Positions 43,680 to 51,916 of a stretch of 64,000 nt of DNA are shown piece after piece. The number at the start of each line of letters is the position of its first letter. Within the stretch, counting starts at the first letter, position 1. Where the stretch lies: contig CAYWRM010000001.1 in assembly GCA_964460905.1 (NCBI GenBank), forward strand, positions 186,001 to 250,000, given 5' to 3'. The position numbers and the translations under genes are program-made. Origin of the DNA: GCA-002708315 sp964460905. GTDB lineage: Bacteria > Bacteroidota > Bacteroidia > Bacteroidales > F082. The notes beneath the pieces were generated by a model. The model did not search any database. It saw nothing but the letters and a program-made list of their open reading frames with translations, and was not told the origin of the DNA.

Positions 43680-44657
43680 ATGAGAACTTTACACGTACTA
43701 ATTTTATCAGCAATTATAATTGTGTTTTTTATAATTGAATCATGTACCACATGTGATTGCCCCGAGTATGATGGTACTTTTGTTTCTCAATATAATCTTG
43801 ATAAATCAATAGTTGAAATTAACACTACAAATGTATCTACCGGTTTTGAAACAGTTTTCAAAAAAACTATCTTTGATAGTACTGCAAGGGCTCATTTTAG
43901 CCAGGCTTTTATAGATGCCGCCAGATTTTATAATGATGAATCAGGTTACTTTTTTATTGAAACACTAGTTGATGCCTGGGTGGTTGCCCATATAAATCAT
44001 GATCTTATTGGAACTTCCAGAATAAATATTATTGATGAGAATGAAAAGTATTTTATTCGGGATATGGTTGAGACAGTTAAATATTCGGGACATGGATATG
44101 TTGAGTATTACAGAAAAAACCCTTCAACAAATATTGATGAAAGAAAAGTGAGTTTCGTAACGTCAATTTCATCAGCTAATTGGTTTATAGGAACAGGCTT
44201 TTATGGAGGACCATCAGATTTGTATTATGATTATATTGTATCAAAAAAGACTACATTAGTGGAAGTTACCACTACAATGGCAAAAGGTATTTCTGGCATT
44301 TTTAATAATATTTATCCTGAAGAAACTCAGAGAATAGAGTTTTGCCGCGATTTTATAGATCATATCCGCTTTTTTGATGATGGATCGGGGTATTTTTTTA
44401 TTGAAGATTTAAATGGCGTTAATATTGCTCATGGTGCGAATGTTAATTTTCAAGGCGAAAACTTGTTAGATTTACAAGATACACATGGAGCATTTATTAT
44501 AAGTGATATGATTGATATTATTAATCTATCCGGGTCAGGATTTTATGAATATTACTGGGATAATCCGGCTAGCGGGAAAGAAGATACTAAGATCACATAT
44601 GTAATAAAGATACCAGATACCGACTATTTTATTGGAGCCGGGTTTTATCTTAATTAG
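43680..44657 (+). CDS. Lipoprotein with two Cache-type sensor domains, copy B
   Basis: 325 residues, clearly a duplicate of the gene before it. Lipobox IIESC (Cys about 22). Both Cache repeats are kept (ARFYNDESGYFFIE and IRFFDDGSGYFFIE), with the EYY, NP and YFIGAGFY landmarks. The pocket residues between these landmarks differ from copy A (for example WVVAHINHDL against WMVAHATKPEL), so the ligands may differ. Confidence 0.82.
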   Translation: MRTLHVLILSAIIIVFFIIESCTTCDCPEYDGTFVSQYNLDKSIVEINTTNVSTGFETVFKKTIFDSTARAHFSQAFIDAARFYNDESGYFFIETLVDAWVVAHINHDLIGTSRINIIDENEKYFIRDMVETVKYSGHGYVEYYRKNPSTNIDERKVSFVTSISSANWFIGTGFYGGPSDLYYDYIVSKKTTLVEVTTTMAKGISGIFNNIYPEETQRIEFCRDFIDHIRFFDDGSGYFFIEDLNGVNIAHGANVNFQGENLLDLQDTHGAFIISDMIDIINLSGSGFYEYYWDNPASGKEDTKITYVIKIPDTDYFIGAGFYLN

Positions 44658-44693
44658 GATTATTATCTGAATTAATTTTCACTAAATAAATAA

Positions 44694-44723
44694 TTGTTCT
44701 GTAAATAATTTTTTCTATTTTTG
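44694..44723 (+). promoter_or_regulatory. Promoter of the CAT-anticodon tRNA gene
   Basis: TTG at 44694-44696, 19-base spacer, TATTTTTG at 44716-44723. Confidence 0.72.
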
Positions 44724-44770
44724 CAGCCCGAAATTGAACATGTTTGATTTCGGTTAAGCTTGAAAAAGCG

Positions 44771-44844
44771 GGACCTATAGCTCAGTTGGTTAGAGTCCCT
44801 GACTCATAATCAGGTTGTCCCAGGTTCAAGTCCTGGTGGGTCCA
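44771..44844 (+). tRNA. tRNA with CAT anticodon (elongator Met or Ile2)
   Basis: 74 bases. Acceptor GGACCTA pairs with TGGGTCC, discriminator A. The anticodon stem CCTGA/TCAGG holds CTCATAA, and the T-arm is CCAGG TTCAAGT CCTGG. CAT reads Met, or Ile if the C is modified to lysidine; I cannot separate the two. The cassette region begins at its 3' end. Confidence 0.93.
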
Positions 44845-44846
44845 CT

Positions 44847-44873
44847 AAAGCCATCCTTAACGGGTTGGCTTTT
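44847..44873 (+). terminator. Terminator after the CAT tRNA
   Basis: AAAGCCA with inner CC pairs with GG and TGGCTTT; a short T run follows. It starts 3 bases after the tRNA. Confidence 0.7.
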
Positions 44874-45641
44874 AGTATTTTATGAGGGTTGGGAATTTTG
44901 ATTTGACGAATTTATGACTGTAGAATCATAACCTATGATATTGTTGCTGTTACATATCTCATGCTCACCAATTATTAAAGGTAATTTAGATTTCGCTTAA
45001 CCTCTTTGGATAAAAAATTCAACACTCCTCTCCATTTTCAACCTCGTAAGCACTTATTCGCGAAGTGATTCGGCTTTGTCAAGGGTGCTTAACTCGTAAA
45101 CCCGAATGCGAAAACACGAGGTCATCTAACAGCATTCATATACCCTTTACAAAGTTGCAGCACGTAGTTACCTTTGCTGAGAGAGGCTTGAAATTCACTT
45201 GATGCATTTGGTGCATGTATACGTGGGGGGCACTATCACTGTACCCCATTGTACATACTGATTTTGATGCTTTACGTACACTTACTTAAGGGTTCAAGAT
45301 ATTAACTCATAATGACAGACCTCGTATAAGAGCTACTGTTATCAACAACGCTGTCTTGCTGTATCACCCCGGTGTGTCCTCACTGCTTATAGAGGTAAGG
45401 ACATATAGACCTGATACAAACGTTGAAGTTGCGCTGATGATTAGTAATGAAATAATTCCTAACTTTACACTCTAAGATAGCTCAGATACTACTACAGGAT
45501 TACTTTATACTTAAATCGATGATATGCTAAGAAAAATCAGAGACTACGACGCATCTAAATAACGTTATGTGCCAATAAATTAAAAGGAAATATTAATAGT
45601 TCTTCTATATATATTTAAATAGAATCTATAAAACATGAGTT
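44874..45641 (+). other. Non-coding start of the cassette region
   Basis: About 770 bases without a credible gene. It holds copy 1 of the 59-nt hairpin repeat (45360-45418) and a probable cassette start, AACGTTATGTGCC at 45561-45573, 69 bases before the SH3-like gene. An integrase remnant or attI site could be expected here, but I see no coding trace of one. Confidence 0.5.
45360..45418 (+). repeat. 59-nt hairpin repeat, copy 1
   Basis: Outer arms TGTATCA and TGATACA, inner arms TGTCCT and AGGACA, with a 17-base loop containing TGCTTATAGAG. It is the same length as copies 2 and 3 and differs from each by about five bases. Confidence 0.85.
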
Positions 45642-46625
45642 ATGAAGAATTTAGCTTTGATTTGTGCTGTAGTTATGTTGCTATCAGTAATTACATCATG
45701 TAAATATTTGAACACAAGTAGTGATACAAAAGTAATTTATACTGTAAAAAGTGCCTCCTTAAATATTAGAAAATCGTATACAACTAAATCCGAGATACTT
45801 GGTAAACTGCACAAGGGTGATACCGTTTTCCCAACACAAGACTATTCCGATTGGATTGAATTTGAATATAATGGTAAAAAAGCTTACGTAAGTTCAGATC
45901 ACCTAACTGGTCACACAATACCCGATTTATTGAAAGTATCAAACATGAAACTGGGAAAAACTCAAACTTTCATTCGCAATTATCTTGATGATTATGTGAA
46001 TTGGAGAACCGGGAGGTTTTGGCTCATATTTCTTGTGTTAATAGGTCTTTCGTTCGGCATGATTAAAACTGGAAAATCATTAGAAGATAATATGTATAGC
46101 GCTAATTATGATGGATTTGCTTATAACCACCTTCCTCATTTTGCTGCAGTTATTGGAGGACTTTTTTCGTATGTTTACATGATTGAGAGAGAAGATGTGT
46201 TACAGGCTATGTTTGTAACCAAATTTTATTGGATACCCAGTGGAGATCAAGTTATTGAATGGTATCTGTGGTCAGTTTCACTTCTGGGCATTATGGGTTT
46301 AGTCTATTTCTGGATTAAGGATTTTGTTCACTACGGTATTCGTGGAATTTTTCCTGCCCTTTATTACACACTTACCGCCTTTGTCACTTTTAATACTGGT
46401 ATCTATGGAGGTATCATAGTCCTGTTGTTTGTCAGTATTTTAATCATTGCATACTTGTCCTCTTATATCCTTGGCTCCTTTGTAACGGATTCAATTTCAA
46501 AATCCAGTTCCATACAAAAAAGTGGACTTTCCAAAGAAATGGAGAACGTTAAAAGAAATAATGATAGAGATAGAAAGGAAGCTGATGAAAGAAGAGAAAT
46601 TCAACATAAAATTGATTGGGAATGA
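45642..46625 (+). CDS. SH3b-domain membrane lipoprotein
   Basis: 327 residues. Lipobox SVITSC (Cys about 20), then a bacterial SH3 domain (about 32-88: VKSASLNIRKSYTTKSEILGKLHKGDTV, WIEFEYNGKKAYVSSDHL). Four to five membrane helices follow (about 125-290) and a charged C-terminal helix (about 300-327, rich in K, R, E). The order of an extracytoplasmic SH3 before a polytopic part is unusual. It is the first gene of the cassette region, and its own attC is not found. Confidence 0.72.
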   Translation: MKNLALICAVVMLLSVITSCKYLNTSSDTKVIYTVKSASLNIRKSYTTKSEILGKLHKGDTVFPTQDYSDWIEFEYNGKKAYVSSDHLTGHTIPDLLKVSNMKLGKTQTFIRNYLDDYVNWRTGRFWLIFLVLIGLSFGMIKTGKSLEDNMYSANYDGFAYNHLPHFAAVIGGLFSYVYMIEREDVLQAMFVTKFYWIPSGDQVIEWYLWSVSLLGIMGLVYFWIKDFVHYGIRGIFPALYYTLTAFVTFNTGIYGGIIVLLFVSILIIAYLSSYILGSFVTDSISKSSSIQKSGLSKEMENVKRNNDRDRKEADERREIQHKIDWE

Positions 46626-46656
46626 TTAATTGTATATTACAAGTTTGTAGTATGAA

Positions 46657-46715
46657 TGTATCACCCCGGTGTGTCCTCGTTGCTTATAGAGAGTAGGACA
46701 TATAGACCTGATACA
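46657..46715 (+). repeat. 59-nt hairpin repeat, copy 2
   Basis: Same arms as copy 1 (TGTATCA / TGATACA, TGTCCT / AGGACA); differs at five positions in and near the loop. It lies 32 bases after the SH3-like gene. Confidence 0.85.
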
Positions 46716-46990
46716 ATCCCTGAAAAGCTAACCTGAACCTAAACTATCCCAACACAAATCATCTTTTCAACAACAATTAAAAACATATCGATTTATTTTA
46801 TATATTTGAAGTGCTGCTAAAGAAAACTATACGACTGACGATCCCCTGAAAGCACTTTTACATACAGCGGTGGCAGCACACAATACATACCAGTATGGAG
46901 TTATATAGTTACCTTTGGTATGTGGGTAATGAAAAAATAAAGGTAATATTACCTTTATAACATTGTTAGCCACCATAAAAACAATAATAA
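46716..46990 (+). other. Non-coding, contains a cassette boundary
   Basis: Holds a perfect palindrome AAAGGTAATATTACCTTT at 46940-46957 and the cassette start GTTAGCCAC at 46965-46973. TATATTTG at 46801-46808 resembles a -7 element but lacks a TTG. The stretch ACAATACATACCAGTATGG (46880 onward) recurs in similar form at about 49929, upstream of another cassette start. Confidence 0.5.
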
Positions 46991-47884
46991 ATGAGGGTTC
47001 CATTTTTTATTATAAGCTTGATTTTAATTGTCAATGGATTTAGTCAGGATTTAGTTCCGAAGAAATCTATTTTCGATAAAGAAGTAGAATTAAGTATTGA
47101 TTATCTTATGACGACTATGAGCCAATCTGAGGGCAATAATCTAGAAGTTGATACTAGTGAGTTTTTATCATATAAAGTTATGGTAAGTCCTCAGATGAAT
47201 GATAATTACACCATATCTATAAATGAATTTATTCCAAGACTGGAACTTTCAAATTTGGAAGCATTAAATACTTTGTATCATGACTTTATAAAAGAACAGA
47301 AATATGATTTAGAATGTGATTTAGGAATGTCAAATCCGAAAATAAATAATATCAAATATATTTATGGTTTAGCAGAAAAGTATAAACCTAAAATTGACAA
47401 GATAAAAACAAATATATTCATGTATCCCAATGATAATATGGTGTATTATAAAGATGTTTCAATCCCTGATGAAAAATTTGAGATTGTTGACAAGTGCATA
47501 CTTTTAGTAAGCCCTATTTTTGACGGATACGATGTTGATATATCAAAAGAGTATGAGTATCCTCATGAGGTTAAATTATCATATTTAAATACTTTATTTA
47601 ACGATACTCTATTTTATAAAACTAAATCAATATCAAATAGAATTCAGGAAATAGAAATTTCTTTTTATTCAGATTCAGGTGAAATTAATAATGCATTAAA
47701 AGAGCTAAAAGAATTAGAAAAGAGAGAAGGCAGTATTAATGATTTTGAAATGTTTAATTGTATCAAGTACAATATTGATAAGGCAAGTGGAAAGATAATA
47801 GGAATTATTATTAATTCAGGAATGACCTCATCATCAGATAAATATGAAATGAAAATTGAATACAGAATTAATTACAGTGGCTAA
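46991..47884 (+). CDS. Secreted protein of unknown function in a cassette
   Basis: 297 residues. Signal peptide about 1-18 (MRVPFFIISLILIVNG). The mature protein is polar, with alternating charged helices and short strands; I recognise no domain and see only three cysteines. The gene fills a ~1.04 kb unit whose ends, GTTAGCCAC and GTGGCTAAC, are exact reverse complements. The last codons overlap the start of the attC-like site. Confidence 0.72.
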   Translation: MRVPFFIISLILIVNGFSQDLVPKKSIFDKEVELSIDYLMTTMSQSEGNNLEVDTSEFLSYKVMVSPQMNDNYTISINEFIPRLELSNLEALNTLYHDFIKEQKYDLECDLGMSNPKINNIKYIYGLAEKYKPKIDKIKTNIFMYPNDNMVYYKDVSIPDEKFEIVDKCILLVSPIFDGYDVDISKEYEYPHEVKLSYLNTLFNDTLFYKTKSISNRIQEIEISFYSDSGEINNALKELKELEKREGSINDFEMFNCIKYNIDKASGKIIGIIINSGMTSSSDKYEMKIEYRINYSG

Positions 47885-48010
47885 CAAAAAAACATAGTGC
47901 ATTTGGCAAACAGAGTAGTAAATGACGATATTAGCTATAAATAAAATAAGTGGTAGTTTGGAAAGGAATAGTTCCAGTAAGCCAAACGCACCATATTCAA
48001 AACGTTGTAT
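47877..48010 (+). other. attC-like site 1
   Basis: Opens with GTGGCTAAC and closes at AACGTTGTATGG. The arms GTGCATTTGGC (47898) and GCCAAACGCAC (47981) pair with one mismatch, and the outer parts pair imperfectly. The layout RYYYAAC-like ... GTTRRRY-like with crossover expected at G/TT (48004) fits integron attC sites. Confidence 0.62.
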
Positions 48011-48066
48011 GGAATTGATTAACAATCATAGATAGAAAACAAATATTAACTAATAAATTTAAAATT

Positions 48067-48486
48067 ATGGACTTAAATGGAACATGGTATAATGAACTTG
48101 GTTCAAGTATGACTCTTACAGTAAATGGTAATAGTGTAACTGGAACTTATCAAACAGCAGTTGGTGATGTTTCAAAAACGTATGATTTAGTAGGAAGAAC
48201 TGATACTCATAATGATGCAAGTCAAGCTGTAGGCTTTGTTGTTGCTTGGCAAAATTCATACGGTAGTTCAGACTCTGTGACTGCATGGTGTGGACAATAT
48301 CAAATTATTGATGGAGTAGACACAATCTTTACAACTTGGTTACTAACTCAAGAAACTGACCCTAATCATGATTGGGCATCTACACTTGTCAATAAAGACA
48401 TATTCACGAGAACCGCCCCTAATGATGAAAAAATTCATGAGTTTATAAAGAAAGGCGTGAAACCTTCTCACCCAAATAGAAACTAG
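48067..48486 (+). CDS. Avidin/streptavidin-family biotin-binding protein
   Basis: 139 residues, close to streptavidin throughout. By alignment the biotin contacts are kept: N9, L11, S13 (YNELGSS); Y28, T30, V32 (GTYQTAVG); W61 (VVAWQNSYG); S70, T72, W74 (SVTAWCGQY); W91 and L93 (TTWLLT); W103 and D111 (DWASTLVNKDIF). W103 is the residue reached from the neighbouring subunit in the tetramer. There is no signal peptide, whereas streptavidin is secreted, so the product should stay in the cytoplasm. A cysteine (C75) follows W74. The gene is alone in a ~615-bp cassette with matching ends. Confidence 0.92.
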   Translation: MDLNGTWYNELGSSMTLTVNGNSVTGTYQTAVGDVSKTYDLVGRTDTHNDASQAVGFVVAWQNSYGSSDSVTAWCGQYQIIDGVDTIFTTWLLTQETDPNHDWASTLVNKDIFTRTAPNDEKIHEFIKKGVKPSHPNRN

Positions 48487-48492
48487 AAAACT

Positions 48493-48627
48493 CCATACAA
48501 CAATATATAAAGATAATAGCCGAGACAGTTGTAAATTCAGGGGTTGTAGCTCGCTTCAACTATCTAGTAACATGACAAGATAGTGCAACGCAGTCGGCTA
48601 CATATTCTTATACTAAACGTTGTGCAT
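48493..48627 (+). other. attC-like site 2
   Basis: Opens CCATACAAC, closes AACGTTGTGCAT. The left arm ATAATAGCCGAGAC and right arm GTCGGCTACATATT pair, with further pairing outward (TATAAAGA with TCTTATA). It is strongly similar to site 4 at 51917-52049 in both arms. Expected crossover point about 48619. Confidence 0.72.
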
Positions 48628-48648
48628 AATTAAACCAAAAATCATAAA

Positions 48649-49482
48649 ATGAGTATTTTTTCAAGAGATTTTTTCAAATTAAGCGAAGAAGAAATTAGAT
48701 TAACTCAACAGTATAATAGACTTACAGTATTTGAATCTATTGAGGAAATAATTAATAACTCAATGAATAAGGAAAACCCACTTGAGTTGTTTAAATTAGT
48801 TAAAAAGCACCCATTTTTACTAAATACTGCATCCATATTTCCAAACAACTACTTAAATGAATTTGATTTAGCACTTAGAGAGAATGAGTATAAAACTAAG
48901 TTATCCGACTTCAAGGATTTGTTAGAGAAAACAGATATAACTGAAAGAAATATATTGAATTTTATTCGGACTAATAAGGCTCATTTTATAATTGGAGCTA
49001 TTATTAAGAATTATTCGATTTTTGGTCACCATGATAGATATATTTTCCCGGAATTTGCTCTTCCTCCAAACTATCAATCTGATTTTTTAATAGTTGGGAA
49101 AAATTCATCTGGATATCATTTTATGTTTGTAGAATTAGAAAATCCTACCAAAAACATAACTATTGGAAATGGAAGTTTCGGGCAAACAATTAGAAAAGGT
49201 ATTGAGCAAATTACGGATTGGAAGCATTGGAATGATAAAAACTTTTCTACATTAAGAAATGTATTTGACAAGTATAAAAATCCGACGAAAAATATTCCAC
49301 GTGAATTTATTGAGTACGACAGTAGTAGAATGCATTATGTAGTTATTGCAGGAAGACGAACAGACTTCAACGAAAAAACATATCGATTAGCTAGAGATAG
49401 TAGCAATAATGGAACTATAATATTACATTATGACAATGTTGTAGATGAGACCGAGAAGCTATTGAGAGATTGTTCTTATTAA
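48649..49482 (+). CDS. Shedu-like (DUF4263) PD-(D/E)xK nuclease
   Basis: 277 residues. The N-terminal half is helical (about 1-135). The C-terminal half has the DUF4263 core: QSDFLIVGK (about 144-152, active-site Asp), FMFVELENP (about 161-169, E-x-E in place of E-x-K), GIEQITDWKHW (about 184-194, conserved Gln) and YVVIAGRR (about 226-233). Shedu proteins are anti-phage nucleases. It is the only gene of a cassette with matching GTTGTGCATA/TATGCACAAC ends. Confidence 0.8.
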   Translation: MSIFSRDFFKLSEEEIRLTQQYNRLTVFESIEEIINNSMNKENPLELFKLVKKHPFLLNTASIFPNNYLNEFDLALRENEYKTKLSDFKDLLEKTDITERNILNFIRTNKAHFIIGAIIKNYSIFGHHDRYIFPEFALPPNYQSDFLIVGKNSSGYHFMFVELENPTKNITIGNGSFGQTIRKGIEQITDWKHWNDKNFSTLRNVFDKYKNPTKNIPREFIEYDSSRMHYVVIAGRRTDFNEKTYRLARDSSNNGTIILHYDNVVDETEKLLRDCSY

Positions 49483-49486
49483 TAAC

Positions 49487-49506
49487 TATGCACAACAAAG
49501 AACTGA
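49487..49506 (+). other. Left arm of a truncated attC-like site
   Basis: TATGCACAAC is the exact reverse complement of the start of the Shedu cassette (48619). The matching right arm is not found downstream, so the site has been cut or overwritten. Confidence 0.5.
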
Positions 49507-49689
49507 GCTGAAATCCAAGTAAAACCCTTATTATTTATTCAAACTAATTCGGGCCTGTTTTCGGGTGGAGTAGCTAATCCGACAATCGAGTTCATTAATA
49601 TGATTATTGGTGGTACGCAACACGCAAGTTATGGCGACATTATTGATTTACTTAGCGATACATTTATCAAAAATCCATCAACTCCTTAA
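49507..49689 (+). pseudogene. Possible gene remnant
   Basis: Sixty open codons without a start at the front, with protein-like content (GGVANPTIEFINMIIGG, DIIDLLSDTF), ending TAA at 49689. An ATG at 49600 would give only 29 residues. It may be the 3' scrap of a lost cassette gene. I recognise no family. Confidence 0.25.
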
Positions 49690-49741
49690 GAGGAATATCC
49701 AATGCAAGAGCAATCGCACGCAAGTAAAAGGAGGTAGGATT

Positions 49742-49800
49742 TGTCTCATCCCGGTGTGTCCTTGTTGCTTATAGAGGTAAGGACATATAGACCTGATACA
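49742..49800 (+). repeat. 59-nt hairpin repeat, copy 3
   Basis: TGTCTCA / TGATACA outer arms (one base less perfect than in copies 1 and 2), TGTCCT / AGGACA inner arms, and the same length. The right half is identical to copy 1. The non-coding stretch from here to 50049 also holds the cassette start ATTATGCTGC at 50016. Confidence 0.85.
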
Positions 49801-50049
49801 AAATCGGAATAATTGATACAACACCCTCATTATGTGGTATTGGAATTTATTCTTACCTTTGGAGTTGCTAACGATAACTCGATAAACTATTAACGATAAT
49901 TCCCTTTATCTTGAAACAATGAAAAGCATACAATACATATCAATAGGGGGTAATAAATGTACTTTACTCAATAAAAATAAGGAACATATAAACGTAATAG
50001 TAAATATACTTGCACATTATGCTGCAATTAGAAATACGAAAATTAAGTT

Positions 50050-50487
50050 ATGAAATTAAAAAGCAACTTCTTCTTAGATGAGAAAAAAATAAGAACCATA
50101 GATACATATCGTATTATCTATTTCGTTATATTTTTAATCTCCTTTGGGCTTACAGAAATTGGCAGATATATGTACAGACCTTTTATTTATGAAAATAATA
50201 TAAATGATTATGGAATTGCTGACTCTATGGGGAATTCAGGAGGAATAATCGTTCAATTGTTTTTCGGACTTTTAATATTTAATTCAAGTAAGATAAAAGG
50301 GTTGCGACTAATTTCCTTTTTTATTATTGGATATATTCTTTATGAAATAGCTCAACTATTTCTCCCAAAAGGAGTTTTTGATTGGAAGGATATTTATGGG
50401 ACAATTATTGGTGGATTAATTGGATTTTTAGTGTTTCTCCTAATACATAAAGTTATTAAAAAAAATAAAACTATTTACAGATTTTAA
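50050..50487 (+). CDS. VanZ-like small membrane protein
   Basis: 145 residues with four hydrophobic segments (about 22-42, 62-80, 84-104, 116-136). The pattern YEIAQLFLPKGVFDWKDIYGTIIGGLIGF near the end is like VanZ-family proteins (E-x-x-Q ... D-x-x-D-I-x-x-N/T-x-x-G). VanZ relatives are linked to glycopeptide tolerance and to envelope modification. It shares one cassette with the next gene. Confidence 0.62.
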   Translation: MKLKSNFFLDEKKIRTIDTYRIIYFVIFLISFGLTEIGRYMYRPFIYENNINDYGIADSMGNSGGIIVQLFFGLLIFNSSKIKGLRLISFFIIGYILYEIAQLFLPKGVFDWKDIYGTIIGGLIGFLVFLLIHKVIKKNKTIYRF

Positions 50488-50552
50488 ACACGCAATTATG
50501 TAGCACAATAAAAGTTGCACAGCACAAAAACCAATTATTATAAAACTTCCAC

Positions 50553-51893
50553 ATGAAAAATAAAAAGATTAATGTTCCAATATTAATTCTATTTACTTTA
50601 CTGCTTGTAAGTTCACATTTTGGATGTGCAAATTTCAAAAATGAGCCTGAACTTAAATTTTCTAAAGATAAAATATCTGAGATTGATCAAGTAATAAAAA
50701 CTCTTTATGGAAATGATCAGTTTTCAGGAACTGTATTAGTTTCAGTTAAGGGTGAAGTCATTTACAAAAATGCTTTTGGATATGCCAATATTAAAGATAG
50801 TGTTCTGAATACTTGCGATACAAAATTCAGGATTGCTTCTTTTACCAAACCATTCACTGTCATGCTTATCCTTCAGCTGGTGGAAGATGGTAAGTTGGAG
50901 TTGGACGGAAAACTTGTAAACTATTTACCTGGATTTCCAAAAGAAAAAGGAGAGAATATTACCATCCATCAACTTTTAACACATACTGCCGGAATTACTG
51001 GAGAGTCAAGAATTCCAAATTTGATAGATATTGAAAAGGAATATTACCCACATGATAGATTATTTAATTGCATTGTAGAACAGGACATTGTTTTCCAGCC
51101 TGGAAGGGGAAATGAATATAGCAATTTTGGATACGCCTTACTTGGTTTGATTATAGAGAATGTAAGTGGCAAATCCTACGAAGAGTTATTACAAGAAAAG
51201 ATATGTAAACCAGCTGGGATGAAAAATACATTAGGCGATATAACTGCACAACCTATTGAAAACAGTGCTATTGGGTACAATTATAACTATTTTACAGGCT
51301 TCGAAAAAGCATCGTTTCTCGACATGTCATTTGTTTTTGGTTATGGGCATCTACTGTCAACTGTTTACGATCTGTATTTATTTGATAAAGCCCTTTATTC
51401 AAATAAGCTATTAAATGAAAAATCGAAAGACCTATTTTTTAATAAATATGGCTGGCATTATCAGAATGTTCCTTATGGTAAAGGTTTCAAAAAGATCCGC
51501 TCTAATAGTTTAGATGGTAGCATAAATGGGTTTGGAAGTCACACCCAAAGAATTGAAAAAGACACCGTTTTTATTGTTGCTTTAAGAAATACGAAAGAGT
51601 ACAAGAAACAAATTGTTATCAAATGGCCAAACTTCATGATATCGCGTGTACTTGCAGTAATGTATGGTGAGGAATACGATATGCCAAAAAAATCAGGAGC
51701 ATTTGAAGTCTTTAAAATACTTCAAGAATCAGGGTATGTCGAAGCTGCAAATTTGTTTAAAAACATAAAAAGTAAACAAACAGATAAATACTATCTGAAT
51801 AAACGTGAGTTTTTGTTTTTTGAAGACCAGCTTAATATTGCAGATATGAAAGACATGGCTAAGGCATATAATAAAATCCAGTTAGAGGAGTGA
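50553..51893 (+). CDS. Serine hydrolase of the class C beta-lactamase family
   Basis: 446 residues. Lipobox-like cysteine at 25 after a hydrophobic leader. The nucleophile motif is S96-F-T-K99, the second motif Y189-S-N191, and HTAGITG is near 144. The usual third motif (H/K-x-G) is degenerate: the likely spot reads GSHTQR near 329. Such proteins include esterases, D-aminopeptidases and penicillin-binding proteins; true beta-lactamase activity cannot be claimed. It ends in a helical tail of about 60 residues. Confidence 0.85.
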   Translation: MKNKKINVPILILFTLLLVSSHFGCANFKNEPELKFSKDKISEIDQVIKTLYGNDQFSGTVLVSVKGEVIYKNAFGYANIKDSVLNTCDTKFRIASFTKPFTVMLILQLVEDGKLELDGKLVNYLPGFPKEKGENITIHQLLTHTAGITGESRIPNLIDIEKEYYPHDRLFNCIVEQDIVFQPGRGNEYSNFGYALLGLIIENVSGKSYEELLQEKICKPAGMKNTLGDITAQPIENSAIGYNYNYFTGFEKASFLDMSFVFGYGHLLSTVYDLYLFDKALYSNKLLNEKSKDLFFNKYGWHYQNVPYGKGFKKIRSNSLDGSINGFGSHTQRIEKDTVFIVALRNTKEYKKQIVIKWPNFMISRVLAVMYGEEYDMPKKSGAFEVFKILQESGYVEAANLFKNIKSKQTDKYYLNKREFLFFEDQLNIADMKDMAKAYNKIQLEE

Positions 51894-51916
51894 ATTAATA
51901 CTAAAAGAATAAAATC

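Noticed and set aside
44874..45563. Integron integrase or attI site at the head of the cassette region
   Set aside because: I searched the six frames by eye for tyrosine-recombinase landmarks and found none; the stretch has no long open frame.
46801..46808. Promoter TATATTTG before the 46991 gene
   Set aside because: No TTG at the -33 position, and the cassette boundary at 46965 lies between it and the gene; kept only as a note.
45360..49800. CRISPR array from the three 59-nt repeats
   Set aside because: Spacing is about 1.2 and 3.0 kb with genes between, the repeats are too long, and there are no cas genes.
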